Below, piece by piece: positions 33,950-42,175 of a stretch of DNA of 64,000 nucleotides. The DNA lies in NCBI RefSeq assembly GCF_003369835.1, contig NZ_QPMJ01000001.1:1235589-1299588 (forward strand). Direction: 5' to 3'. The translations under genes and the position numbers were made by a program. Below the pieces are notes generated by a model. That model was not told the DNA's origin and made no database searches. It saw only the letters and a list, made by a program, of their open reading frames with translations. How positions within the stretch are numbered: position 1 is the first letter of the stretch; every line of letters starts with the position of its first letter. This DNA comes from Halorussus rarus (GTDB lineage Archaea; Halobacteriota; Halobacteria; Halobacteriales; Haladaptataceae).

Positions 33950-34028
33950 CGAGCAGACGGCCGGCTGGCGGGGGATTTCGCAATCGGCCCCATCACGGGC
34001 CGTCCGACGACCGCTGCACCAGCCCATG

Positions 34029-34055
34029 GATATATCGGGATATGATTTATGGAGG
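34029..34055 (+). repeat. Short AT-rich repeat, copy 1
   Basis: The word beginning GATATATC and ending GATTTATGGAGG matches the reverse complement of 36365-36390 at about 21 of 26 positions with one gap. The two copies are thus inverted and bracket the recombinase module. The similarity is imperfect and was found by eye. Confidence 0.35.
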
Positions 34056-34145
34056 TGGCGTCGAACGGCGTTCTCGGACAGAACCACCAATAGCATTACC
34101 AGATCTACATTTAGACATCGATTGAAGCTTCCGAGGTGGCCTATC

Positions 34146-34165
34146 GGCCGGCGGAAACGCCGGCC
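34146..34165. repeat. 8-bp hairpin with GAAA tetraloop
   Basis: GGCCGGCG and CGCCGGCC close a GAAA loop on the plus strand. A GNRA-type tetraloop suggests an RNA structure if this strand is transcribed. No associated gene is evident. Confidence 0.5.
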
Positions 34166-34824
34166 TCGTCCATCGGCCCGGGAGAGTAGCGGTCCGCGGT
34201 ACGCGTCCTCCTGGGACCACGGCTGCCGTGGCAGTTGCGGTCTTCGTCGCCGAACTCGGAAACTGTCTCCGGTACGACCGGAATCGCTAGGCCGTGACGG
34301 AGAGCCCCGCCGGTTCTCGGCGCCACGAGATGCGCTAAGCGACTCCGTACTCCGTCTCTGTTCCGGGCCGCCCTCAACGTGCTCGACGGGTGCTGCGGCG
34401 ACTGACGGCCTCTCCCGTCTATCTTCTCACCGGGCCGCCCACGACAACAGGCTCCGACCGAAAGATGCGATAGCCCAGACGCGTCTCGAATACGCGCCGG
34501 CGGTGTTGAATCAGAAGCAACTGGAACGGATTGGCATCCCACCGCCACCTGACGGCGCCGGTATCCCGAGAGAAGGCCGTTCGCGCTGACCGAGTTCCGA
34601 CTGTTCGACTGACGCACCTCCACGTGCGGCAGATACGTAATCTCTCTGTGTGGTACCTTCCCTCGATAGTTATTCATCTCTCTTAACGGGCCGTTGAACC
34701 GGAATATCTCGCTGGATAGTACTGACTTTCGGCGGCATTATGGCACTACTACAGGAGATAAGGTCTCTTATTTGCCCCGATGGGACAACTTGATGTACCG
34801 GGGGTGAGACGGGAACAACGACCG

Positions 34825-35238
34825 ATGAGCGACGACGCCGACACCGACCGGGCGGTCGTGAAGACGTTCGTGCCGACTTATCAAAAAGACGAGTGGAAGC
34901 GACACGCTGACGAACTGGACATGAGCCAGAGCGAGTTCGTCAGAACAATGGTACAGGCCGGGAGACGCGGGTTCGGGCTCGAATCGGAAACGGTGTCGTC
35001 GGAGAATCGCGCGGAGGGGGAATCTGAGGGGTCCTCCCCTGGGGGTGACGGTCTCGAAACCCGCCTCCTCGACCTTCTGGATTCCGGCGAATATCTGTCG
35101 TGGGACCAACTGGTCGAGGAGCTGGCCGGCGACTTCGAGGACCGACTCGAGGAGACCCTCCAGCGGCTCCAGAACGACAACCGGGTCCAGTACAGCGGCC
35201 GCCGGGGCGGCTACACGGTGGTGGGCGATGGCGAGTAG
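34825..35238 (+). CDS. Small ribbon-helix-helix/winged-helix-type protein coupled to the recombinase
   Basis: The ATG at 34825 gives 137 residues. The N-terminal 50 residues (VVKTFVPTYQKDEWKRHADE, then LDMSQSEFVRTMVQAGRRGF) look like a ribbon-helix-helix DNA-binding motif: one strand and two helices with MSQSEFVR at the turn. A disordered acidic linker follows, then a C-terminal domain, LETRLLDLLDSGEYLSWDQL to NRVQYSGRRGGYTVV, with the pattern of a winged helix. Its last 11 bases overlap the start of the recombinase gene. It is probably a partner or accessory DNA-binding factor of that recombinase. Confidence 0.7.
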   Translation: MSDDADTDRAVVKTFVPTYQKDEWKRHADELDMSQSEFVRTMVQAGRRGFGLESETVSSENRAEGESEGSSPGGDGLETRLLDLLDSGEYLSWDQLVEELAGDFEDRLEETLQRLQNDNRVQYSGRRGGYTVVGDGE

Positions 35239-36286
35239 CCGGACCGCGGGCGACGCCGACCCCGACGACCCCGTTGGCTACTTCCTCGAGGATCTCCGGT
35301 TCCACGGCAAGAGCGAGCGCACCCGGGAGTACTACGAACGGGTCCTCCGGGAGTTCGAGTCGTTCGTCGGCGACCCCGACCGGAACCCCGGCGGCGCGTC
35401 GCTCGCGGTCGGCGAGGCCACCCAGCGCGAGTGCATGGCGTGGGTCCACAGCCTCCGGGGCGACCTCGCCGAGAGCACCGTCGCCACCTACGCCTCCTAC
35501 CTCCACCGGTTCTACGAGTACATGACCCAGGTCGGCGCGTTCGACGCCAACCCGATGGCGCTGGTCGTCGAGGAGATGAACGAGACCGTCGACAAGGACC
35601 CCACCCGCCGGGAGATATCGATCCCGCAGATGCGGGAGTTCGTGGCCGGTATCACTCACCCGCTGGAACGGGCCGCGGTCGTCACCCTGCTCAAGACCGG
35701 GATGCGCGTGGGCGAACTCTGCAACCTGGATCTGCGGGACCTCCGGCTCTCGGGCGATCCCGCGGAGGCGTACCGGCTCGGCACGCGACCGCAACTCGAC
35801 GGTCGCGGCGACTCGCTGTTCGTCGCCAGCGACGTGGGCCGGGGCGACTCGGTCAACGGCGAGGTGCGCTCGGCCGCGAACAAGCGCAAGCGGGCGACCG
35901 TCGTCCCGGTCGACGAGGAGCTCGCGACCGTCCTGACCCGGTGGCTCGCGGTCCGGCCCGACGCGATCTCGGACGCAGAGCCGCTGTTCGTCAGCACCAG
36001 CCGGGAGTGGGGCCGGCGGCTCACGCCCCAGATGGTCCGCAACGCCGTCGAGACCCACGCCCGAGAAGCAGGCTGGTACCGCCGGGGCGGCGGCGCCGAG
36101 GAGAACGTGACACCACACTACTTCCGGCACTTCTTCACCACCCACCTCCGGGACAGGACCGGCGACAGGGGCATCGTGAAGTACCTGCGCGGCGACGTGG
36201 CCGAGGACATCATCGACACCTACACCCACAACTGGGGCGACCGGGTCAGGGAGGTCTACGAGGAGCACGTCTACTCGGTGCTGTAG
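35228..36286 (+). CDS. Xer-type tyrosine recombinase/integrase
   Basis: Using the ATG at 35228 the enzyme has 352 residues. Residues 15-115 are the SAM-like core-binding domain (YFLEDLRFHGKSERTREYY). The catalytic domain has R160 in TGMRVGEL, a lysine in the NKRKRATVVPVDEE hairpin (K219 or K221), H297 and R300 in HYFRH, and the nucleophile Y332 in DTYTHNW. The canonical LGH histidine is replaced by LRG at 320-322. Such enzymes resolve chromosome dimers or move elements. The stable pairing with the upstream small DNA-binding gene and the absence of other phage genes favour a chromosomal Xer role. Confidence 0.87.
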   Translation: MASSRTAGDADPDDPVGYFLEDLRFHGKSERTREYYERVLREFESFVGDPDRNPGGASLAVGEATQRECMAWVHSLRGDLAESTVATYASYLHRFYEYMTQVGAFDANPMALVVEEMNETVDKDPTRREISIPQMREFVAGITHPLERAAVVTLLKTGMRVGELCNLDLRDLRLSGDPAEAYRLGTRPQLDGRGDSLFVASDVGRGDSVNGEVRSAANKRKRATVVPVDEELATVLTRWLAVRPDAISDAEPLFVSTSREWGRRLTPQMVRNAVETHAREAGWYRRGGGAEENVTPHYFRHFFTTHLRDRTGDRGIVKYLRGDVAEDIIDTYTHNWGDRVREVYEEHVYSVL

Positions 36287-36364
36287 CCGGGTTCTCCGCG
36301 GCACGTCCGCGTCTCTCTCGACTATTTCGACTCGCCAGTTCCGAACACTCGCGTCAGATTTCGG

Positions 36365-36390
36365 CCTCGTAAATCTCATCCTGCTATATC
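36365..36390 (-). repeat. Short AT-rich repeat, copy 2
   Basis: On the minus strand this reads from GATATAGC to GATTTACGAGG. It is inverted relative to copy 1 at 34029 and in the same orientation as copy 3 at 41177-41203 (20 of 26 matches). It lies 78 bp beyond the recombinase gene. Confidence 0.35.
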
Positions 36391-36479
36391 TAACGGCCAG
36401 TCCGAAGCGTCCGGATTTCCGAGAGGAATAATCCAGAGAATCAGCGAGTCAGCCGTTCTCGCGTCGGCTCGGCCCGGCG

Positions 36480-37643
36480 TCAGTTCCCGCAGACGAGTTT
36501 CTGGCCCCGGTCGGTCTGCTTGTACGTCGGACTCGGGTCGAGTTCGATGACGGCCACCACGTCGTTGAAGTCGCCGCTGTCTGCGGGTTCGTTGAGTTCG
36601 AAGACGGCCACGAACTCGTCGTCCTCGAGCACGAGGTTCCCGCCGTCGTCGATCCTACTCTGGAGGAGGTCCTTCAGCGAGTCCTGGTGCGGGCTCGAGG
36701 TTCCCCACGAGGGGACCGCGTCGCCGTCCCGGAGTATCTCGACGTTGTCCTCGTCAGGATCGCTGCTGTCGATGACGCGCTTGGGGTTGTCGAGCGGGAC
36801 GTGGGCCTCTTCGTACTGGCTCCCGTCGTACGACCGATAGGTGCCCTCTCCCTGTATCTTCGAGTGGTCGCCGCCGAAGACGTAGGACTTCATCTCGACC
36901 GTCACGCTCGCGTCCGACGGGATGCGGTCCGTTTCGTAGGTCATCGGGAACGAGTGGACGGGGTTGTTGATGTCGTCGACCGTCGTGTCGGTGAGCGCGT
37001 CGTCGGGGTCGCCGTCGGGGAACGGCGTCAGCGAGCGCGACGTGCTCGGACCGGAGACGACGATTCGCGACTCGATGGGCCAGTAGAGGTAGTAGGACCC
37101 CTCCAGCGTCGCGTACCCGCTGCCGGGAATCGTCACGGTCGCCTCGTACGGCGTGTTCGACTTCACCGCGTTGTCCACCACGTCGAACGAGGCGTTGCGC
37201 TCGATGCGGATGGTCTGCTCGGCCAGGGGTTTGCCGCTCGGTTCGTGGTAGACGTCGACGGTCGCCTCGTCGGCCGTGCCCGAACAGAGGTCCGCGTCGG
37301 TGAGGTTGTACGTGACCGCGGCGCCGCCCGACAGCGTGCCCCCGCCGAGGACGTCGGGGTCGACGACCCGCCGGTCGCCGGCGCGGACGACGACCTTCAG
37401 GTCCCCGGGGTCGATGGCGTCCCCGCCCTCGTGGCGGAGGAGCATGTGCTGGGTCGTCTGCCCCGTCGCGTCGTCGAGCGTCGCCTCGAAACGGATGGCC
37501 GTCGCGGCCTGCGGCGCGGCCGGAGAGAGCCGGACGCCGCTGACGGCCGCCATGAAGACCACAGCGAGTGCCACGACGATGACGACCAGCAGCCCGACCC
37601 CGACCACCGGACTGATTGAACGTTCGCCTAGCCTCATCCTCAT
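36480..37643 (-). CDS. Archaeal type IV pilin-like protein, large
   Basis: The 387-residue protein begins MRMRLGERSISPVVGVG and continues into a hydrophobic helix, the classic archaeal type III signal: a short positively charged leader, cleavage by PibD/EppA-type peptidase, then a hydrophobic helix that packs the filament core. Most haloarchaeal pilins are 130-180 residues. The extra length forms an extracellular beta-rich domain with a terminal Cys (KLVCGN) and an earlier Cys (DLCSG) that could form a disulfide. A TTTATT element about 30 bp upstream supports the ATG ending at 37643. No pilus assembly genes are adjacent. Confidence 0.8.
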   Translation of the reverse strand: MRMRLGERSISPVVGVGLLVVIVVALAVVFMAAVSGVRLSPAAPQAATAIRFEATLDDATGQTTQHMLLRHEGGDAIDPGDLKVVVRAGDRRVVDPDVLGGGTLSGGAAVTYNLTDADLCSGTADEATVDVYHEPSGKPLAEQTIRIERNASFDVVDNAVKSNTPYEATVTIPGSGYATLEGSYYLYWPIESRIVVSGPSTSRSLTPFPDGDPDDALTDTTVDDINNPVHSFPMTYETDRIPSDASVTVEMKSYVFGGDHSKIQGEGTYRSYDGSQYEEAHVPLDNPKRVIDSSDPDEDNVEILRDGDAVPSWGTSSPHQDSLKDLLQSRIDDGGNLVLEDDEFVAVFELNEPADSGDFNDVVAVIELDPSPTYKQTDRGQKLVCGN

Positions 37644-37700
37644 TCAATTCTAGCTGTGACGCGAGCGCAATAAACGTATCCCGCCCCGGAAATTATCGGG

Positions 37701-40001
37701 CTATCCGCCGAACGCCGACAGCCGGATCTCCTCGACGTCCCGGAGGTAGCGGCGGATGCGGGTCTCGTCCCACCCGAGCGGTGCGAGCACGCTCTCGGCC
37801 GCCCGGAGCAGCCGGTCGGCGTAGAACTCGGCGTCGTACTCCTCGGTCCCGTCCACCTCGAAGTCGAGTCGCACGCGCTCGCGCTCGCGCGAGGCGTCGT
37901 CGTCGACCACCAGGAAGTCCAGCGACTGGCCGGGCTGGGGGTCGAGACCGGCGTCCTCGGCCCGGGTCAGCGCGGCGACGGTCCGGGTCCGGCGGTCGTA
38001 CGACTCCCGGCGCTTGGACGCTCGCCGGGTTATCAGGAGGTCGTCGGGCGCGACCTCGCCGGCGCGGAGGTCGCGGAGCCGGCGCTTCAGCACGTCGCAG
38101 ACCGGCGCCGGTTCGCGGTGGCGGTCGAGAGCGTCGAGCAGGTCGCGCTGGACCCGCTCGACGAACGCGGGGGTGCTGCGCTGGCGGGCCTCGATGCCCC
38201 GGAGCTTGTACTCGGGGTCGGCATCGCCGTCGCCGTTCGCGCCGTCACCGGCCTTCCCGTCGCCCTCGCCGGCACCGTCGCCGCAGTCGGCCTCGGGCGC
38301 GACCTTCCCGAAGTAGCGGTTGAGCGCGCCGGCCCGGGAGTCGCGCCGCGGGACGAAGCAGAGCCAGTCGTACGTCGCCTCGTGTTCGAGCGGGATGTCG
38401 ACCTCGTCGCTGACCCGGCCGGTCAGCGTCGAGAGGTCCGCGGACTCCCGGTCGTCGGCGGGGACGACCCAGAGGCTGTCGACGATGCCGTGGACGACCT
38501 CCCAGCCCCCGGCCTCGAAGGTCTCCTTGGCTCGCAGGAGGACGTCGCGGGCCACGGCGTTGATGGCCTCGTGGCACTCGATGCGGCCGAACTTGGCGTT
38601 GCGGTACCCTTGGTAGCCGAAGCACGACACCAGGATCCACTTGATGACGCTGGAGACCCGGCGCGCTCGCGCCGCCTCGTCCGGCGTCGGATCGTCGTCG
38701 GCGTCGCCGCCTGCTCGCTCGCTCGCCCGGATCGTCTCCTTCATCGCGGCCCGGTCGTCGAGCAGTGGTTCGAGCACGTCGACGAGGAACCCCGTCTCGT
38801 CGCAGACGTTGTAGCCGAGTTCGGGCACGTCCGCGCGGTCGGCGTGGCAGTCACAGAGCACCGTGTCGGGTGAGACGTTGTACTCGCAGATGATGCGGGG
38901 GTACAGCGACGCGAAGTCGACCTCCCGGACGCCCTCGTGGAACCCGACCTCGGGCGCGAAGGTGAACCCGCCGCGGTCGGCGGCGTGGAGGGTGCTCACG
39001 TCCTTGAACGACTCGGGCCGCCACTTGTTCCAGGGGATCAGCACGCCGCGGTCGAGCGCCTCCCGGATCTGGACGGCGGTCAGCACGTTGCCGATGCTGG
39101 CCCATCCTACCTCCTGGAGGGGCTTGCCCGACCGGCGGGTCAGGTACCGCAGGCCGTCGAGCCCGCCGTGGCCCCAGAGGAAGCTGTTCGAGGTGTCGAC
39201 GAGCGCCCGGCCCGGCAGATCGTACCGGGCGGGCGAGTGGCCCACCCGCCCGTAGCTCTCGTAGGTGCTCTCGCCCGCGAGCTTCCGGTGGCCCGACCGG
39301 CCCTCGCGGGTCCGGCCGAGTTCGAAGTTCTCGCGGCCGCACTCCGCGGCGGCCTCGTAGAGTAGCGGTACCAGTTCGCCGCGGTTGACGATCAGGACGT
39401 CGGGGTCGGTCTCGGCCAGTCGCCCGTCGAGTATCTCGAGCAACACGTCCGGGGTCGCCCGGAGCGGCTCGCCGTCGATCTCGAGCTTCGAGAGGTCGCC
39501 GTCGGCGAGCCGTTTGCGGTCGATGCGCAGCGACAGCGTCGACAGGTCGACCGACTCAGGGGTCGCGGGGTCGGTCCCGGTCTCGACGCAGTACCGGAAC
39601 TGCGGCGAGAGGTCGACGTTGAACAGCCGGAACGTGCCCGGCGGGTAGGCGCCCCGCTCGTGAACGCCCCGAATTTCCCGCGCCAGCGTCGAAACCTCGC
39701 TCGGACGGCCGAGGTCGACGCGGACGACGGTCTCGCGTTCGTCCGAATCGTCGGACTTCGTCCGGCCGTTCGCCGCGTCTCGCCTGGCGGCGTCGAGCCG
39801 CGTGTACCAGTCCTCCGACTCGGTGCGGGCGACCTTCGGGTCGTCGTCGAGCGCCGCCCGCAGGTCGGCGAGCGGCCCGTCGGGACCCGAGACGTACATC
39901 GTCGGCCGGTAGTCGGTCGTCCGCCGGGTCCGGAGGCCCCCGTCGGGAGTGCGCGACCACTCGACGACCGCCTCGTCGGTCACGTCGATCTTGAACGCCA
40001 T
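37701..40001 (-). CDS. PolB2-like family-B DNA polymerase with degenerate catalytic motifs
   Basis: The 766-residue protein has the layout of a family-B polymerase. Motif A is preserved as VDFASLYPRI with D362. Motif B is altered: K454 is followed by VSCFG where NSxYG is expected. Motif C is HGIVDS at 504-509 instead of YGDTDS, so the first catalytic Asp is Ile and only D508 remains. The thumb-like end with SYDRRTRTVAALTRAEDAG is present, but exonuclease motifs are not evident. It matches archaeal PolB2, a branch known for damaged active sites. The ATG follows the upstream stop by one base, so it is the last gene of a three-gene operon. Confidence 0.8.
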   Translation of the reverse strand: MAFKIDVTDEAVVEWSRTPDGGLRTRRTTDYRPTMYVSGPDGPLADLRAALDDDPKVARTESEDWYTRLDAARRDAANGRTKSDDSDERETVVRVDLGRPSEVSTLAREIRGVHERGAYPPGTFRLFNVDLSPQFRYCVETGTDPATPESVDLSTLSLRIDRKRLADGDLSKLEIDGEPLRATPDVLLEILDGRLAETDPDVLIVNRGELVPLLYEAAAECGRENFELGRTREGRSGHRKLAGESTYESYGRVGHSPARYDLPGRALVDTSNSFLWGHGGLDGLRYLTRRSGKPLQEVGWASIGNVLTAVQIREALDRGVLIPWNKWRPESFKDVSTLHAADRGGFTFAPEVGFHEGVREVDFASLYPRIICEYNVSPDTVLCDCHADRADVPELGYNVCDETGFLVDVLEPLLDDRAAMKETIRASERAGGDADDDPTPDEAARARRVSSVIKWILVSCFGYQGYRNAKFGRIECHEAINAVARDVLLRAKETFEAGGWEVVHGIVDSLWVVPADDRESADLSTLTGRVSDEVDIPLEHEATYDWLCFVPRRDSRAGALNRYFGKVAPEADCGDGAGEGDGKAGDGANGDGDADPEYKLRGIEARQRSTPAFVERVQRDLLDALDRHREPAPVCDVLKRRLRDLRAGEVAPDDLLITRRASKRRESYDRRTRTVAALTRAEDAGLDPQPGQSLDFLVVDDDASRERERVRLDFEVDGTEEYDAEFYADRLLRAAESVLAPLGWDETRIRRYLRDVEEIRLSAFGG

Positions 40002-40002
40002 G

Positions 40003-40248
40003 CTACTCGTCGACTCTATCGCGCAGTTCGCGGAGTTCGACCTCCTGGGCGAGCACCACCGACACGAGGAACGCGATCTCGGGGTCGGTCGCGTTCATGT
40101 ACGACGCGGCGTCGGCGTGCCGGCGGGCGCGCTCGAACAGGCGGTCGAAGTGGGGCTTGTGCCGGCGTCGCAGCCCCCGGCGGTACGCCGTCCAGTCGTC
40201 CTCGTAGCGGTCGAGGAAGTCCCGGAAGGTGGGGTTGGTCCGACCCAT
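40003..40248 (-). CDS. Small helical protein of the PolB2-like operon
   Basis: The 81-residue protein starts MGRTNPTFRDFLDRYEDDWT and is almost wholly helical and charged: RGLRRRHKPHFDRLFERARR, then HADAASYMNATDPEIAFLVS and a C-terminal leucine/charged helix. A basic first half and acidic second half suggest it binds nucleic acid or bridges two proteins. It sits two bases after the RecA-like gene and one base before the polymerase, so all three should be made together. No known domain is recognised. Confidence 0.7.
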   Translation of the reverse strand: MGRTNPTFRDFLDRYEDDWTAYRRGLRRRHKPHFDRLFERARRHADAASYMNATDPEIAFLVSVVLAQEVELRELRDRVDE

Positions 40249-40250
40249 CT

Positions 40251-40922
40251 TCACACCCCGACGCGGTCGGCGAGTCTCACGGCTTCGGCCGCGACCGCGG
40301 GGTCGTCCTCGACGACCGCACCGAGCAGTTCGACCCAGTACGGGATGGTAGTCTGCCAGAAGCCCTCGTCGAAGTAGACGGTCGTCTCGAAGTCGTCGGC
40401 GACGTACTTCAGCCCCGCGTCGGTCCGGGTGCACTCGATCTCGGCGTCGGCGCGGTCGGCCAGCAGGTCGGCGTACGGCCCGCTTGCGTCGCGGTCCGCG
40501 GTCGTCAGCACCGGCGCGTCGAAGCTCTCGGCGAGGCCGGACAGGACCGCGAGCGACGACTCGAGCAGGTCGGCGGCCTCCCACTCGGGCACGTCGTCGT
40601 CGCGGTACAGCGAGGCGACGCACGGCGCGACAACCAGACCGGCGTCCCCGGCGGTGCGGGCCACCTCCCGGACCAGCTCGTGGTGCTGGTAGGCGGTGAA
40701 CGCGCGGGCGACCCGGACGTCGCTCAAGCGAGCGCGACTCGGCGCGAGGTCGTAGAGCGCGTAGGTCGAGGCCTCGTTGCGGGCGTCGAGCCAGTAGACC
40801 GCGCCGTCGCGCTCGGCGAGTTCGGCGAGCGCGAGCCGGTGGAGCGCTGGCGAGCGCCGCGCCGGTCGGTCGAGCACCGTCAGTCCCGTCTGAAGCCGTG
40901 GCGTGTGGGGTCCTGCCGTCAT
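40251..40922 (-). CDS. Degenerate RecA/RadA-like protein
   Basis: The 223-residue protein follows the RadA core strand by strand. GLTVLDRPARRSPALHRLAL stands where GxxGSGKT would be. AVYWLDARNEASTYALYDL matches the IDTEGTF region, and VRVARAFTAYQHHELVREV the RadA helix before Walker B. LVVAPCVASLYRDDDVPEWE parallels LLIVDSLxxxFR, with the Walker B Asp lost. Both nucleotide motifs are therefore broken, so ATP hydrolysis is unlikely. It is the first gene of an operon ending in a degenerate DNA polymerase, with a TATA element directly upstream. By analogy with RecA-like partners of mutagenic polymerases, a loading or scaffold role is inferred. Confidence 0.72.
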   Translation of the reverse strand: MTAGPHTPRLQTGLTVLDRPARRSPALHRLALAELAERDGAVYWLDARNEASTYALYDLAPSRARLSDVRVARAFTAYQHHELVREVARTAGDAGLVVAPCVASLYRDDDVPEWEAADLLESSLAVLSGLAESFDAPVLTTADRDASGPYADLLADRADAEIECTRTDAGLKYVADDFETTVYFDEGFWQTTIPYWVELLGAVVEDDPAVAAEAVRLADRVGV

Positions 40923-40940
40923 CGTACCTCTCCGGTTCCA

Positions 40941-40950
40941 GATAAATTGG
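40941..40950 (-). promoter_or_regulatory. TATA element of the RecA-like/PolB2-like operon
   Basis: The minus strand reads CCAATTTATC, centred about 24 nt before the ATG at 40922, predicting a leaderless mRNA for the operon. Nothing like a damage-response operator could be recognised. Confidence 0.45.
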
Positions 40951-41176
40951 AGACGGGTTTAACGCTCGGCCATACTCGCGGTGAAAGTGAAAGTGGCGCC
41001 GTCTCGGCGGCGGGGTGGCCGCCCGCTGGCGAATCGCTCTCGATTCGCCGTCCGGTTCGGGGTGAAAGTGGCGGGCGCCGAGTCGGCCCGTCAGCAGGAC
41101 CGCGATTTTCGGAGGATTCTGACGACAGCTTCGAGACATATCTGTTTGGGTTGGGTTGTTCGACGTCGAATCTCCG

Positions 41177-41203
41177 CCGTGTAAATCCCATTTAGCTATA
41201 TAC
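41177..41203 (-). repeat. Short AT-rich repeat, copy 3
   Basis: On the minus strand it ends GATTTACACGG after ATATAGC. It matches copy 2 at 20 of 26 positions in the same orientation, with weaker similarity further upstream. Copies 2 and 3 bracket the pilin and PolB2-like operon. Confidence 0.35.
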
Positions 41204-41336
41204 AATTGGGGCGAGCGAGACGACCGAGCGAGTCGATATCGGAGCGCGAGAACAGGCGTTTCGAAGGCTGTCGCTCGGGTTTACGGCGTTGTTCGACGAA
41301 TGATGGTTCCGCGGCCGGTCGAACCGCGCGGCGTCG

Positions 41337-41531
41337 CTACGTGACCAGTCCGCCGACCATCACGGCGAGGAACGCCGCGACGACGAGACCGAGTGCCCAC
41401 CGCGTCCACCCCGCGCTCCCGTCGCCGTCCCCCGAACCGTAGCCGCCCGTCGCGTAGAAGACGAACCCGATGCCGCCGACGGCGACCAGCAGAATCACCG
41501 CGCTGTAGACGGTGTCGAGCAGTGCTGACAT
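41337..41531 (-). CDS. Small two-helix membrane protein
   Basis: The ATG ending at 41531 gives 64 residues: helix 1 VYSAVILLVAVGGIGFVFYA, a Gly/Ser/Asp loop, and helix 2 WALGLVVAAFLAVMVGGLV. This is a common haloarchaeal design, but no function is known. A longer in-frame start at 41618 would prepend a basic, unlikely leader. It is divergent from the CxxC protein gene. Confidence 0.6.
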   Translation of the reverse strand: MSALLDTVYSAVILLVAVGGIGFVFYATGGYGSGDGDGSAGWTRWALGLVVAAFLAVMVGGLVT

Positions 41532-41668
41532 ATCACATGGATTTCGACCGCCGCGATAGTAAGGATTTCGCCCGTTTTGGCCGGATGCCGTCAGTAACGC
41601 GACCCTTCGGGGTGCCACGCAGCCCCTACAGGCGCAACCGTCATTAGCGACGGCGCCGCATGTGACGT

Positions 41669-42067
41669 ATGCGCATGGAGTTGCGGGTGTGCAAGCACTG
41701 CTACGAGGGGACCCACGGCAATCCCGAGAAGACGGCCATCACGGAGGACATGGTCGCGCTGGCCGAGCAGATCCGGGAGTACAAGGACCTCATCGGGCTC
41801 GACTCGCTGTACGTCACCCGCGTCGCGGAGGGCGACCCCGGCGGCGAGGAGGTCCTGCCCGCGGTCGTCGCCGGCATCGAGAACGACCGCATCACCCTCA
41901 CGGACACACAGCTCGTGATGGAGGACGACCAGCAGAACATGCTGGTCTACCCCGAGCCCGCCGACATCCTGGAGGTGCTGACCCGCAACCTCGACCAGAT
42001 CAGCCAGCAGACCCGGCAGGACGTGACGGTCGAGCTCTCGGCCGAGAGCGCCGAGCTGGTCGGGTGA
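41669..42067 (+). CDS. Conserved CxxC protein, function unknown
   Basis: The 132-residue protein begins MRMELRVCKHCYEG, with a single CxxC pair at the N-terminus. An acidic helix EKTAITEDMVALAEQIREYK follows, then a beta segment around LPAVVAGIENDRITLTDTQL and an acidic C-terminal part. One CxxC may bind zinc in a dimer or act in redox chemistry. Codon use is that of a real gene. I do not recognise the family. A GTG overlapping its TGA stop (GTGA) could start a downstream frame but does not lead directly into the GrpB coding frame. Confidence 0.6.
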   Translation: MRMELRVCKHCYEGTHGNPEKTAITEDMVALAEQIREYKDLIGLDSLYVTRVAEGDPGGEEVLPAVVAGIENDRITLTDTQLVMEDDQQNMLVYPEPADILEVLTRNLDQISQQTRQDVTVELSAESAELVG

Positions 42068-42175
42068 GGTCGTTCCGGATGCTCTGGGCGTTCGGCGGCC
42101 GGTGGGAATCGCGCCACGGAGCGGGCGCTGCGCGGTCGGGGGCAAGACACTCACGTCCGTCGCAACTACGCGGAG

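Larger units (their letters stand above)
33950..34824. other. Long, AT-richer stretch without a supported gene
   Basis: The 875 bases between the VOC gene and the recombinase module contain no ORF with good codon use. Two ORFs of 178-187 codons on opposite strands are rich in Arg, Pro and Ser and look like non-coding translation. Base composition is lower in GC than the neighbours, notably at 34021-34130 and 34640-34780. The stretch includes a GAAA-capped 8-bp hairpin and one member of a short repeat family. TCTTATTTG near 34766 is a likely TATA element for the next gene. A recombination target for the adjacent Xer-type enzyme could lie here. Confidence 0.45.
40923..41336. other. Intergenic spacer upstream of the RecA-like operon
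   Basis: No gene is supported in these 414 bases. The part next to 40923 carries the operon promoter. GGTGAAAGTG occurs near 40980 and again near 41061, giving a loose direct repeat. AT-rich DNA at 41140-41205 holds copy 3 of the short repeat. The remainder is GC-rich and featureless. Confidence 0.4.

Noticed and set aside
34026-34677. Opposed ORFs of 187 and 178 codons in the non-coding stretch
   Set aside because: Both are rich in Arg, Ser and Pro with poor third-position bias, share no motif with known families and occupy the same bases on opposite strands.
33950-34824. Possible dif site or replication origin
   Set aside because: I searched by eye for a dif-like pair of arms with a 6-bp spacer and for long origin repeats or a cdc6/orc gene; nothing convincing was found.
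35228-41210. Integrated virus or plasmid carrying integrase, pilin and polymerase
   Set aside because: No capsid, packaging, replication-initiator or tRNA attachment sequence is present, GC and codon use match the chromosome, and the flanking repeats are imperfect. Only the weaker repeat-flanked idea is kept as a finding.
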